Source: Anaeramoeba flamelloides
Lineage: Eukaryota > Metamonada > Anaeramoebidae
Assembly (NCBI GenBank): GCA_027625915.1
Contig: JANTQA010000036.1
Location: forward strand, 11,429,001-11,493,000
Reading direction: 5' to 3'
DNA length: 64,000 nucleotides
Below the pieces are notes generated by a model. It saw nothing but the letters and a program-made list of their open reading frames with translations, searched no databases and was not told the origin of the DNA. Below are positions 1 through 12,137 of this stretch, piece by piece. Both the position numbers and the translations under genes were made by a program. The number at the start of each line of letters is the position of its first letter. Positions within the stretch are counted from its first letter, which is position 1.

Positions 1-1118
1 AGATTATGAGGTATGTTACCTTTTTTGGATAATATTACTGATTTATCATTGGTGAACATCTTGAGAAAATGTTTTTTGTACTAGTAAAAAAAATAAATTG
101 AAAATTTTATGTTTTTGGTTGAAATGCTGGATATTTAGGAAGTAAAAGAAAATATTGATCATTTTTTTTTTTTAGTATACCCTTCCCTTAAAAATGATAT
201 AATAATATTTCAAAAAATATTACAAGAAATAAATATTAAGGAATTAATTATAAAACAATATAGTATGAAATTATTTAGATAGATTAAAAACTGGGCTATT
301 GATGGTTATTAACTTAAATTTCCTTTCTGGGGGTTAATTAAGGTATTTTCAAAAAAGTAGGTATTTTTTTTTACATTTCATAAAAAATCAACTTTTACAG
401 TAACAGTATTCATTAATTGACAATACCAAATTTAGTTTAATATTAATACAGATTAAATCAATTACTTTGTTATTTATTTCAAAATATGTTTGTTGAAATA
501 TTTCCAAAAAATGAATATTATAATAATACTTTGTTTAAAAAAAACAATATATGATCAATTTCAATAAATAAACTGGAAATATGGAAAGGGTGTAAATGAT
601 TTTTTAAACAATCAAATGCAGTTCTATCTTTTAAAGCTTATTTGAAAGGTTTTTGAGATTAAAAAAGTTAGGTAAACGTTTTTTCCAATCAAAAAGTAAA
701 TTATAATAACAAATTTTCACTTTGAAAAAAAAATATTTAAAAAAATAGATTAGAAAATTTAATATTAATTATTAGTGGAATAACATACAAAAAAAAAAAA
801 TGAATTTTTATCAAGAATTGATATATGATAGTTAATTGTTTTGTAAATTTAAATTAATTTTTGAAGATTGAGTTTAATAATTATATTTTAAAATAAATTT
901 GCCCCACTTTATTGAAAATAGCTTATATACACATCTAGAGTATAATTTATAATTTTTCAATAATAATAAAAAAAGTTTTTTGTTTTATAGGTCCATCAAG
1001 TTATTTTCAGAGTAATGGTGAAATCAACAATTCTTCGGAACACTTGATTATATTCGGGGTTTTCTATTCATTGTTCATGAGTATTTCTAAACAATTTTTG
1101 AATAAAAGTGGCAATTGA
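1..1118 (+). CDS. Probable 3' end of a gene cut by the window edge
   Basis: Bases 1-10 end in GAG and are followed by GTATGT, a good 5' splice site. A 3' splice site (TTTTATAG) ends at 990. The sequence from 991 is clearly richer in G and C than its surroundings. If read with GT as the last two bases of a codon it stays open for about 42 codons, to TGA at 1116-1118. Read in phase 0, which fits an exon ending GAG at base 10, it stops at TGA 1045-1047. The intron would be 11-990. The longer frame contains SSEHLIIFGVFYSLF, which loosely recalls longin-like trafficking subunits, but that resemblance is too weak to name it. The gene would point toward RAD21, tail to tail. The exon is plausible; its frame and identity are uncertain. 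Confidence 0.3.
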
Positions 1119-1269
1119 TAATATTGGAGGTTGGATAATCTAGATATCTCTATTGATTTTCTACCAAAATTTCTCTTCAATTAAACAAATTTAGTATTTT
1201 ATTTTAATTTTATCGATAATATCAAGTTGGGATAAAATAAAAGATCCTGTAACAAAACAGTTTTTTTTT

Positions 1270-1395
1270 TTAATTTGATCATTTAAATGATATAATATAT
1301 TATTTTACTTTAATGTTTTCATTATTTTTCTTCTTCTCTTTTTTATTTAGTAAATTGTCTTTGATTACTCCTTTCTCACAATAAATAAATAAAAA
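1270..1395. repeat. Dispersed repeat, copy 1 (partner at 56.2 kb)
   Basis: About 120 bases closely match 56196-56330, including the shared stretch TTCTTCTCTTTTTTATTTAG followed by TAAATT and, 30 bases on, AATAAATAAATA. Neither copy has coding potential. The family is unknown. The rest of 1119-2318 is AT-rich DNA in which I see nothing else. Confidence 0.5.
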
Positions 1396-2318
1396 AACAG
1401 TTTTTTACAAATATCAAGAAAAAAGGTAAATTCGTTTCTATTAATAGGACAAAATTTTTGAATAAAGACCCATTTATTGATTTTTTATCAGAATATCAGC
1501 TTTATTATTCTGGTTGAAAAAAATTAACTTAAATATGAAATTTATTTTATAAAAAAAGGGACTGGAAACTTGGATTGACTTATAATATTTTTTAGTAAAA
1601 CTTTGCCCAAAAATATTATTTGTCAAACATGTAATATAAAAGAAAAAAATTTATTATTTAGATCTTTATTTTTTTGATAAATTTTTATTCAACTTCTAAT
1701 AAAATTTGATTTATCGAGTCACATATATCTCAATTACTTTTCTTTGTTGATATACGAAAAATTACAAAAACAATTTACAAAAAATTACTATTTTTTTTCA
1801 AAAAGATGACTTTTAAGAATAAAACCATTAGCCTCTTATACCATTATCAAGAATTAAATTAACTCTAAATAAAAATAATATGTTACTTTTTTTTTTTTTA
1901 TAAAAGAAACATGTGAATTTTGGATTTCAAAAAATTTTACTCATAAAAACAAATTGTTTAAATGATATTAGCTCACCCATTTCATAAGTCGAAACAGAAA
2001 TTACAAAAAAAAACCTTTTTCAAAGATCTTGACAAGACTTCATTTTTGAAAAAAAAAATGGCTACTCCCTTAAAAAAAAATATTATTTATCAAAATTAAA
2101 GCATTTAAACTGTATTTTTGTATTTTTGTTTTTGAGGAAAAAATGTAATAAATAAAAATCTTTTGGATTTGTTTATTACAAGAATAGTTCTGTAAAGGAA
2201 TATATTCTTTAATAATAAAATAAAATAATAATAATTAATAAAAAAAAAAAGGGAAAAGAAAGGAGAGAAAAAGAAAGTAAAAAGTAATTTTCAAATAATT
2301 GAATTAAGATTTGAAATA

Positions 2319-5300
2319 TTATAAATTGATTCCAGGTGAAATTTGAATTCTGCCCTTTGGCTCATCTTGCTTCACATCAACAAAATCATTTGATTTCAAA
2401 ACTAAAAGGTGGAAGAATATTTTACTTGCCAATTTTCTATTGCTTCTTTCTGTGAGGGTTGAGAAATCCATTGTTTCTTCTGTTTCAAATTTTTTCTTTA
2501 AATAGTCTCTTAATTTTCTGGATTGCACATCCTCTAATTCCTTTTCTTTCAGGGGTGATAATGTATCAAGCAAAGGTTCTTCTAACGTTGAAGCGATATC
2601 AGAGGGTCGACCGATTTGGAATGGTTGCTCTCCAGTTTCAAGCCCCTTGGATAGTGAAAAGCGGTCGTATTCATCACCAAGACTAATCCCGCCACGGTCC
2701 ATCTCTTGCTCACGTTCAGAGGGGATCATCCCAGTTGAAGAGGGGAATGTTGAGCCAAATCTCCGCTCTGTTGTGGGTGTTTGAAAGGTGCCAAAGGATT
2801 CCCGATCCATGGGCATCATCCCACCAACACCTTGGTCCATTTCTTCGCCGTGTCCAGTTGTGGCTGTTCGCATTGTTTCAGTTTCGATTTGTTCGCGTAT
2901 TTGCCTTTCTAACTGTAAGCTTTGGTTCGAAATGTTTCGTACATGTTTCATTCGATCCCGAACCTGCGTTGGCCAATTGTTTGAAACAGTGTTTGTGAAA
3001 AAGTCTTTGTTGAGTGTTCGATATCTTCTTTGTTCAAGATGCCTCCTGTCGACCAATGTGTCTGAAGGATCTTCAAGCATATTCCTCATAAAATCTGTAT
3101 CGAGTCTAATTTTTTCATCAACAGTTTTGCGTTTTTTCCTCCCAGCTGCCCTTTTTTTAGTCTTCTCTGTGGGCGTTTTTTCTGCTGTCTGTAGTAACTC
3201 TTCTTCCTTTAAAAGTAATTTTAATTCCATTAATTTTCGAGGGGTAGTTAAAAGATCCAATTCTTCATCTCGAATGTCTCCTCTGCCTGCTATCAACCGA
3301 TCATAGGTTGTTCTTCTTCGGATTTGGTCGGTGCCTGGTGTTAAATCAAAGGTGTAATCAGAAATGTCGCGAAAATCAAGGGTTCTTTTTCTTGTTAAAT
3401 CTGGTTTTGGTGTGATTCCTATTTTTTTTTTTATTTTTATTTTTATATTTTTTATTTTTATTTTATATTTTTTAAATTTTCGAATTTATTGGTGAGGTTT
3501 GTTTTGTTACCAAAGTTTTTTTTTTTTACAATTTTTGTTTAATTTTGAATAAAAATTTTGAAATTAAATTTTAATTCCTTTCTCAGAGATTTAAGGTATT
3601 TTTGTATTTTATACTTGGTGAGGATCAAAATGCAATACCTTAAACAATAAAAATTATTTAAAAGGGTGTCAATTAAAGGAAAGTAAAAATATTTCAAAAT
3701 TTTAGGTTATATTCTTCAATATTTTAAGGAAAAACATTTGTGATCAAAAAATTGTTATGAATTTTCAATAAAAACAAGGCAAATTTAAAATTGATTTTTT
3801 TGATCTTATTGCTGACTGGTTCCATTGTAATTATTTTCTAGTATATTTACACACTCAAAGTGAACTGTCCAGTGATTGAAAACAAAATGGATCGAACTCG
3901 TTACCAGGAAATTTTGATTTTTGAACCTTTTCAAGGAAAATTTCAAATTTTTGTTATTGAAAAATGGTTTTACAAAAAGAAAAATTTTAAAAAAAAAAAA
4001 CCAAAAATGATAAATTTCAATAATTTCTATCGGTTTGAGACTCTTTAAAGTGGATAATTATGAAGTTAAACATAAAAGTAATATGATCTGATTAACAAAT
4101 CTGGATAGTCCTTAAAAGATAAGAAGAGAAATTTTCAAAAATATTTTTAGTTACCACAAGAGAAGGGGAATTTTAAAAATTAATAAGTTTTTAAATATTC
4201 AAAAAGAGATTTTTGGATTCAATGGATTTTATACAAGAATTTTCACAGAATAAATATCGATAATCAACAAAAAAAAGATTTTTGAAAATTAAAAATATAA
4301 AAAAATAAAAAAAATTGAAAAATTATTTTTTTTAAATGTTTACTTTCTTGTAAAAATTCTTCTCCTAAAGAAATCCCACCGCCAATACCCATCCCCATAT
4401 CTTCTGTTTCAAAAATTTGACTGAGTTTGGTTTGATCCCTTGGGATAATATCGCCTAATTGTGTTTCATCTTGTGGAAATTCAAGATCTGGTAGATCACC
4501 TCTTTCTCTTGAAATAGTTATTTGTTCTTGTCTTGCTTCGAGTTCTTCTAATGGCATATGTTGTCTTTCTGGTATCTGGAACTAATTATTAGGTTGAAAT
4601 AAAAAGCATTAATCAAATTAAGAAAATCAATAGAACATTAATACTACTACGGCCGTTCAAACCCTGTCATGAAATTTTCAAGACATAGAAATTGATTTTT
4701 TGATAAAATTTTAATATGTAGAACAAACGGCAAAATGGTTATGGAAGATTTTTTATCCACCATAAATTTTATAATAGAAAAAAAAAAATTCATTTGATAC
4801 AATTTTTTGTTTATTGTAATTAGCTAACAAATTCATAAAAAAACTTTTATCAATATGGATCTTCAATTTTTATAAATTACAAAAATCTCAGATATATACG
4901 ATTTAAAAGTAATGGTTGAATAATACTTTCAAGATTATGTGATTTCTTTTCTTTCAAAATTCAATTTTTGGAATTGTTTTGCAAACAAATTTATCAAAAA
5001 ACTTGCATTAATGTAGATCATCAATCTGTATAAAATTGTAAAAATCTTAAGGCTTAAACAAATAAAAAAGAATGTTCAAAAAATACTTTCAAGTTTCTGT
5101 GATTTAATTTTTTTGGTAATTCAATTTTTTCCTTTATTGATTACAAAAAAAATTTCTTTGAGATTGATAATATCAAATAAATGTTTGAAAATTTTTGATT
5201 CATTTTTCATTTGGTAAATTTTTTTAACTTTGCTATGAATAGAACATTTTATTCAGTTAAAATGTTAAGAAGCTTTGTAAATGTAGTTGGATCTTTAAAA

Positions 5301-7972
5301 TATTCTTTGACAAGAACTATTTTAAATATAGAGTTTTAAGATTTACAAAAATGGAAATTGAACTAAAAAATTTTTTAAAATTTATTGAAATGAAACAGAA
5401 ATTGAAATTTTTGTCTTATGATCGTACAGAAATTGAATTTTCTGAAGTCTCAATAAATGATAAATGAAATTCTTGGATATTTAAATAATTATATTAAAAT
5501 TGAGTTTAAGGGGTTAGCGTCTACCGCGGAGAAGTCTAAAATTAAAGTATGTTTTTATTGGGCGTAAATCACATTAGTACTCCATATTCCAAATGTATGT
5601 CTAAAGAATCAATTCGTAAAAGATGTTGTACAAAAAGTTGATCCTCATCAATTAAAAATGATCTTTGTATTAGTAAAAAACCAACAATTTCAGAGAGAAC
5701 AGTCTGCATTTCTAAACAAATTTAAAGCTTTATCCATCAATATTCATACTGCAAAGTCGCAAAATATCTTTTTTTAAATTTGTCTCAAAATGTAGATTAG
5801 TTTTAAAAAAAATAAATAATTAGACCTGTAGATTATTTTTGATAAATTATTTTATCAAATCATGGAAATATATTGATGTTACAATTACCTTTATAAAAAG
5901 GAAACAGAAGTTATTAGTCTTTGGGTTTTTTATGTTGTTAATTATTGAGAAAATCTTGAAATTAAATAAATTAAAAAAAGGTTACTTTTGGGGATTCTAA
6001 ATATGAATTTTTGAGTAGAAATACTTTATTTTTGAGTTTCTATTTTTCGATTTGGTAAAGGAATTAAAAAAAAATTTTTTAAAAGTGATACTAAGTAAAA
6101 AAATGTAATAATTTATGGTTCAATAATATTTATAATAGATTTTTTAGAGTCATTTAAGCAATATAGAGCCCATACATTTTACTTTTAAATAACACGCACT
6201 TTGATTATAGCTAAATATAGGGTGGATCTAATACCTTAAGAAAGATATTAAAAACTAAATTTCATAATAAATGGCCCAATTTTATTTTATTTTTGTTTTA
6301 CTTTTTTTTATTTTATTTTTAGACTGAAAAAAAATATTTATAGTGTATAAAACTGAATATTAAAATGGTGATTTTTTATTATAATAGATAACTTCAATTT
6401 AGAAAAATATTTAATTTCAAAATTTGATTTTTAATGGGCCAATTATTTTGAAATGGAGTTTACAATAAAATTTCCCCACTTTTCCAGAAATAACTGTAAA
6501 ATTTAATCTCAAAGTATTGTAACTTTTTAAGGTGGGGCTCGAACAACTTAAAAAGATCCGTAATTTCAAATCAAAAAACAAAAAAAAAATAAAAAAAAGA
6601 ACAAAAAGAAATCAAGTAGAAAAATCTCAACCAGAAAACTATCCTCAAAAAAAAGAAAATAATCCTCTAAAAAAGAAAAAAACTTACAACATCAAGCGTT
6701 TGAAAAAGAAGACCTTCTTTGGTTGGTTGGATTAATAAAGGCAATTCCCCTAATTGTGTACTGAGTAATTCGCTTGTGGAATATTCTGTTAAGGTAATTG
6801 AGTCATATTTTGCAATGGTCTGATCAACAGGAAGATCCACAATCCCTGGCCGAAAGGTAAGTTTCATTTTATTAATAACATCGGTAACATCAACTATAGA
6901 AAAACAAAAGAGTGAAAAAAAGGGAGAAAAAAAAATGAATACAATTTAGTAAATTCTTTATAAAATATTCTGATTAAATAAGGAAAAGCAAAAGGTAGGG
7001 TGGAAACAAATTTTTAATGTTTCTTTTTAGAGTTTTAAACGGTTTTTAAAACTAATTTGAACCCTTTGTTTTTAATAAAACTTGATGATCTTGAATTTTA
7101 AATGAGGAACAATTTTGCTTGTTTTCTGTCTTTCTTCTCTGAAATTTATCAAAGAAAAAAATATGTTGTTTGGCCCTCTCTCTTTCAAGCCAAAGGTGAT
7201 TTTTCTCAAATTTTAATCACAAAAGTAGTTATCTTTGAATTTTAAGTGACAATTCTAAGTGAAAATGTTTTCAATCGAACCAAAGTCTATTAAAAATGAG
7301 ATAAAATTTTTGTTTCCGATTTCAAAATTATATAACACATTTAGTTCCACTATTTTACAATATCTTTGTGTTTTTAATTGTTTCATTGATTTCATCAAGT
7401 TTTACTTTTTTTATGTTTTGTTTTCTTTTATTTTGTTTGTGTTTTTTTTTAAAAAAAGTCAATGGCTTACCTAACATATACGAGCATTTTCTTGTATAAA
7501 TTTGGACAATTCCCTTTAAGAGTTTCCCACTAATTCTTAATACAAGCGTGATACGAGGCTCATTAATAATATAATCTCTATTTTTTTTTTTTATCATTAG
7601 TTATGGTTGGTATTGTTTAGTGTTATCATTGTGTTGGTTTAAGTGATCAAGATCAATTTTTTTTGTTTTTTTTTTGGTACAAGTACTTTCAAAAAAAAAA
7701 CAAGTAAGCAAGATCAAATCAAGATCTTAAAAAAGAAAAAACTTACACAATTTCTGGTATTTTAGACTCTAAAACTCCCCTTTTTTTCAGTTTGTCTGAA
7801 TTATTTCCAGCCAACCTTTATTAAAGAAAGGATTTTTAAAAAAATTTTCATTTGGTTTGTTATTGTTATTTTTTATCTTTGAATGAATAAGAGTAAATAA
7901 GAGGATTGAAATTAATTACCAGACTTTGGAAAGTGGTCCTTTTTTGGTGAGTAGATCTGTTAAAAAAAACAT
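2319..7972 (-). CDS. RAD21: Cohesin kleisin subunit RAD21/REC8, six exons
   Basis: This is the kleisin subunit that closes the cohesin ring around SMC1 and SMC3 and is cut by separase. Exons by eye (minus strand): 7972-7920, 7815-7747, 7577-7471, 6893-6688, 4575-4344, 3418-2319. All have GT-AG borders and phases agree, giving 1767 bases and 588 residues, close to the family's usual size. The N-terminal SMC3-binding domain (residues ~1-105) starts MFFLTDLLTKKGPLSKVW, parallel to the conserved family start, and continues with LRISGKLLKGIVQIYTRK and KMKLTFRPGIVDLP. The C-terminal winged helix that binds SMC1 (last ~55 residues) has RKLASKIFFHLLVLKSNDF and ends EPKGRIQISPGINL. The middle is acidic and disordered. 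Exon 5 could start at 4581 instead, adding two residues. Introns are 104, 169, 577, 2112 and 925 bases; the 2.1-kb intron holds two DNA elements. RAD21 and REC8 cannot be separated by eye. Confidence 0.93.
5505..6240. mobile_element. Non-autonomous DNA element R3, copy 1 (~735 bp, TIRs)
   Basis: This lies inside RAD21 intron 4. The left end starts TTTAAGGGGTTAGCGTCTACC. The right end, read on the other strand, starts CTTAAGGTATTAGATCCACC, and both continue with matching sequence for ~70 bases (…AAAGTATG / AAAGTGCG…), so the element has degenerate terminal inverted repeats. Related copies are at 8496 (partial), 16418-17188 and 52510-54090. No transposase reading frame is visible. The target duplication is unclear. 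Confidence 0.6.
6251..6462. mobile_element. Short MITE R4, copy 1 (~212 bp)
   Basis: The left end AAACTAAATTTCATAATAAA and the right end read on the other strand (AAACTCCATTTCAAAATAAT) are inverted copies, each followed by TGGCCCA. A second copy lies at 28786-28998. The element begins only ~10 bases after R3 copy 1, within the same RAD21 intron. It has no coding capacity. Confidence 0.6.
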
Positions 7973-9235
7973 AAAAAAAAAAGAATTGAAGAAAATGAAT
8001 GTAAAATTAGTATTTTTTTAGGTTACCGTTATTTGTAAAATATTAAAAAAATTGTGAGAAATAATTTAATTAAAGACAAGGATCAAAGACTGGTTCGCGT
8101 TTTCTAAATACTTTAAATTTAAATCATCTCAAATTATTTCAACTGTAGAATTTTTTTTTGTTGATTTGTAAATGAAGTATAAAAATATTTTCCAAAGCTT
8201 GATGTTCAAGGAAAGTTCAGTTAAAAGAATAGAAAAGAAAGTAAAAAGTGTTCTTAAATTAAAAAACACAAAATTAATCTTTATTTACTGAAAATCAAGT
8301 AATATTTACTAAAGTAGTGTTATTAAGTTATTTATAACTCTTCAAATCACATTAAAAAATATAACCTTGAATCTCAAACTTGTATTTATTAGTTTGTTTA
8401 AATCTCCATAAGAACCGTTTCGGGTTGATTTTGTTTTTGTTTAAAAACTAAACCAACTCTAATATCTGAGAATCTTGAAATTCGAATTTTTATTAATAAG
8501 GGATTAACTTCACTTTAGATTTATCTTCAATTAAAGTATGTTGTAAGTGAACGTCAACACCAGATGTTCTCTACAGTTCAAATGACTCCCCAAAAAACCA
8601 TTTTCGATATTTTATTACACAATAGATTATTCGAAATTTGGATAAGGATCATTATTAAAAATAATCATAATTGGGAATTTTTTTTATAACTTTTCCAAAT
8701 CAGACCTAAAATCCAAAATTAAAGTATTCTACTTTTTAAAAACTAAAATAAGGATATTGTAATAGTACTGTTGTTCAACCAGACTTTGTCTAGTTTTTTT
8801 TGCAAGAGTATTAAAATAAACGTTGTTTTTCTTTTTTTTGGAAGAGTTAGACATTAAATGTGAAAAGAAACAAAGAATAATAAATCAGTAAATACGAAAT
8901 TGTTTTTTTAAAGTTCAATTATTTACAAATTAGAAATTCAAAAAAATAAAGGATCAAATTTGAAAATTATTCTCGAAAAATTGAGTTAATTGTTGAAAGA
9001 AAATTTTTAAACAATTTGGATCATCAAAAACAATGAAAAAAAAAAACCAGATAAAATTACTAAAAAATATGGACAAATTTCTCTTTCCTATTTAAAATTT
9101 ACTTTAAATGGCAATGTATTTAATTACCAAAATTGATTCGACCTTGGATATATAATTTATTAGTGACTCATATATTAAATTGTAGCAAGAAGAAGAAAGT
9201 GAATGCGATATTTTTTTTTGAAACAAGGAGTATAT
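7973..9235. other. Gene-free stretch upstream of RAD21
   Basis: About 1.3 kb of AT-rich DNA. It includes the presumed RAD21 promoter, though no specific box can be recognised. It also has a partial copy of element R3 from ~8496 to ~8720 (GGGATTAACTTC start, then TTAAAGTATGTTGTAAGTG), aligned with the left end of the 5505 copy. I see no gene. Confidence 0.4.
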
Positions 9236-9236
9236 A

Positions 9237-9430
9237 CAGTCAGTTTCAAATTTAAGGCACAAACTTTCAACGAAATTTAAGGCACAATAAAAATCTCAAA
9301 TTAAGGCACAAATTCAGATTCTAGTAAAATAAATTGTAAAAAAAAAATTACAAATTTTGTGCCTTGATTTGAGATCTTTTTGTGCCTTATATTTTGTGAA
9401 AGTTTGTGCCTTAAAAGTGAAACTGACTTT
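9237..9430. mobile_element. Hairpin MITE R1, copy 1
   Basis: A ~195-base near-perfect palindrome. It begins CAGTCAGTTTCAAATTTAAGG after a TA dinucleotide and ends with the reverse complement (TTAAAAGTGAAACTGAC). The arms are ~85 bases around a short A-rich loop. Ends of the form TA-CAGT…ACTG-TA are typical of Tc1/mariner-derived MITEs. Seven copies are in this window. It is non-coding. Confidence 0.8.
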
Positions 9431-9689
9431 ATAAAGGAAACATTTTTTTGAAAAATATAACTATTTTTTTGATTTTTTAATTTCTCAATTTGCCCAATAA
9501 ACATGAATTGATTGATATAATATTGTTTGGAATAATATTCTTAAGGGAATACTCTCAATTAAATTTTTTTAGGTAAATTTAATAGAGATTGAAAATTTTT
9601 TTTCCAATTACTTAGATTTGAAATAAAAGTGAAAAACCTCTTTGAGTAGTAATGGAATCTCGATAAATGACATTCATTAAATTTGGTTA

Positions 9690-9886
9690 CAGCCAGTTCC
9701 ACTTTTAAGGCACAAACTTTCACGAACTTTAAGGCACAATAAAACCCTCAAATTGAGGCCCAAACTTTTGGATACTAGTAAAATAATTTGTGTAAAAAAA
9801 AAAATCCAAATGTTGTGCCTTAATTTGAGATTTTTCTATGCCTTAAATTTCATTTGCGGTTTGTGCCTTAAATTTGAAACTGACTG
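9690..9886. mobile_element. Hairpin MITE R1, copy 2
   Basis: Same family as the copy at 9237, only ~260 bases away. Its ends CAGCCAGTTCCACTTTTAAGG and GAAACTGACTG are each flanked by TA, fitting a TA target-site duplication. Confidence 0.8.
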
Positions 9887-10844
9887 TATTGTTTTTATAG
9901 AAATAAAAAATATTTCTTTTTTTCACTTTTTTGAAAGTTACTTTTTTTCAACTGTTCGCAAAAATACAAAAAATAAAAAAAAATATGAACAAGAAAGCAA
10001 AACCTTGTTGTGTTTGTGAAAGACCTACATAAAATAATTTGAAAAATAAACCCGAAAAGCTTTTTTTTTTTTGGGTTTGCATGAAAAAAAAGTTTGATTC
10101 GAAAAAAATATGCAATATATGCTTTCCTCAAAATAAAAGATTGTCTTTCTTTTCTTGTACCATTCTTTTTTTTTCATGAATCTACTTTTTGAGTTTACAC
10201 TCCTTTGTTATTGTTGAATTTAAAGTTTTTTTAAGTTTTCCCAAATAATCATTCCAAAAGTTTTTGGGAGAGTCAAAAAAAAATAAAAATTATTTTTTTA
10301 AAAAGTAATTATTGACAAAACAAATTGAGTTCTTTATAGAGTCAAGTTGAATGAACAGAAGCGAAAGAGATAATATACACTAGTTTTAAATTATTTTTTC
10401 ATTTTTCAAAATGATAATAAATATTATTTTTGTGAAAATAATTAAATCCAAAATTAATCAAAAAATTCTCATCAGTTCAAGATATTTTTTTAAAAATAAT
10501 TTTTAAAAATCACTTTTTTTGACAGAATTGTAAAATTTATAAAAAAAACAACAACTAAAAGCTCTAACATTAAAAAAACCCCTCTATGTTCAATTTTAGG
10601 TATATTTCAAGATAAGGATTGTGTATTTAGTTATTTGTCAAAAAAAAAAATTAATAGAGACCATTCCCTTAAAGAGAACTTTAAAATATTATCCCATTCA
10701 AAATAAATACATTATAAAATGGGATTGTATGATTTGTAACAGACCATAATTAAAGATATCTAATAAATCAATATATAAAAAGTTAAAAGAATCCATCATT
10801 TTAAAAAAAAAGAAAATATCAAAATATTTTCTATTTGTTATTTA

Positions 10845-11042
10845 CTGCCAGTTTCACTTTGAATACACAAATTTGCCACGAAATTTAAGGCACAAAAAAA
10901 ATCTCAAATCAAGATACAAAATTTGTAATTTTTTTTATCACAAATTATTCTACTAGAATTGGAAATTGTTATCTTAATTTGAGATTCTTTTTTGTGCATT
11001 AATATTCATTGAAAGTTTCTTTCTTAAAAGCAGAACTAGCTG
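10845..11042. mobile_element. Hairpin MITE R1, copy 3 (diverged)
   Basis: It starts CTGCCAGTTTCACTTTGAATA after TA and ends GCAGAACTAGCTG before TA. The internal arms (TTTAAGGCACAAAAAA… and TTTGTGCATTAA) have drifted more than in other copies, suggesting an older insertion. The remaining DNA to 12137 is AT-rich with long T runs (12061-12104) and no visible gene. Confidence 0.7.
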
Positions 11043-12071
11043 TATCGATTTGATTAATTTTTATTTTACACTTTTACACTTGAAATATTTTGAGAGATTC
11101 TTTCCCACAATTTCAATATTTTTTTTTATTTTAAGTACATCCTCGTATAGAAAATCAAAAGCTTATTAAAGCTTTTAAGATTTATTTTGGATTTTAAAAA
11201 ACATAGATAATTTTACAGTATTTCCAAAACCTTAAATATTAAAAATTATTCAAAAATGTAGTAAAATATCAAAATTATATGAATGATCCTAAAGATTTTT
11301 GTTTAAAATCTCTCTACTGATTTAATTTCATTTCTTCTACTGTATTAGAATTATTTTTCAATATTCAGAAGTTTTCTTATCCTTATTTGAATTTAATAAA
11401 TTTTTGTTATAATTATTAAGATATTATGTTTGACATCAAATATCTGTTCTTGAATTTTGATATATATTTTCCAATTGATTCTCTTTTATATCAATAATTT
11501 CACCCCAAATAGGACCTTATTATCGCTTATTAGGAAAAGTAGTTTTGGTAAATTCAGTTAATTTTTTTTTCAAATAAGTATAAATTTATATTTATTTTGA
11601 TACTCAAATTTATGAAATCAACTCCCACTTTCATTCAAAATAATATTTAATGGTGTACCTTTTTGAAACTTATAATATTGATCTTAATCTATGTTTAATC
11701 CAAGTGTTTATAATATAAACAGGATTTAAGTCTGAAAGAGATATTTAAAATTAAAAAAAAAAAAACACAATTTGAAACAGTTGAATTTAACTAACAGAAA
11801 ATTAGAAAATCAACAAATATTAACAAAAAAATAATTAAAAAGTAATAAAAAAATCTTTCCGCTTTTTGAAGTAACACTGATTGTAGGATTAAATAAATTT
11901 CAAAAATAAATAATAAATAATAAATAATCTTGTTTCGTGGCTTTTATTTTATTTATTTTCTTTTCTTTTTTTTTTTTCGTTTTTCATTGATTACTTTGCT
12001 GAAGGACTGTTTTAGATAATAAAAATTATCAAAATTAAATTTAGAAGAATAATCATAAAGTTTTTTTTTTT

Positions 12072-12103
<32 letters not shown>

Positions 12104-12137
12104 CGATCATTTTTTAAAAAAAAAATTAATTGAAACT

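Noticed and set aside
9237-11042. Three evenly similar palindromes, considered as a CRISPR-like or satellite array
   Set aside because: Each has its own TA flanks and unrelated spacing and sequence between, and further copies are dispersed; a MITE family explains them.
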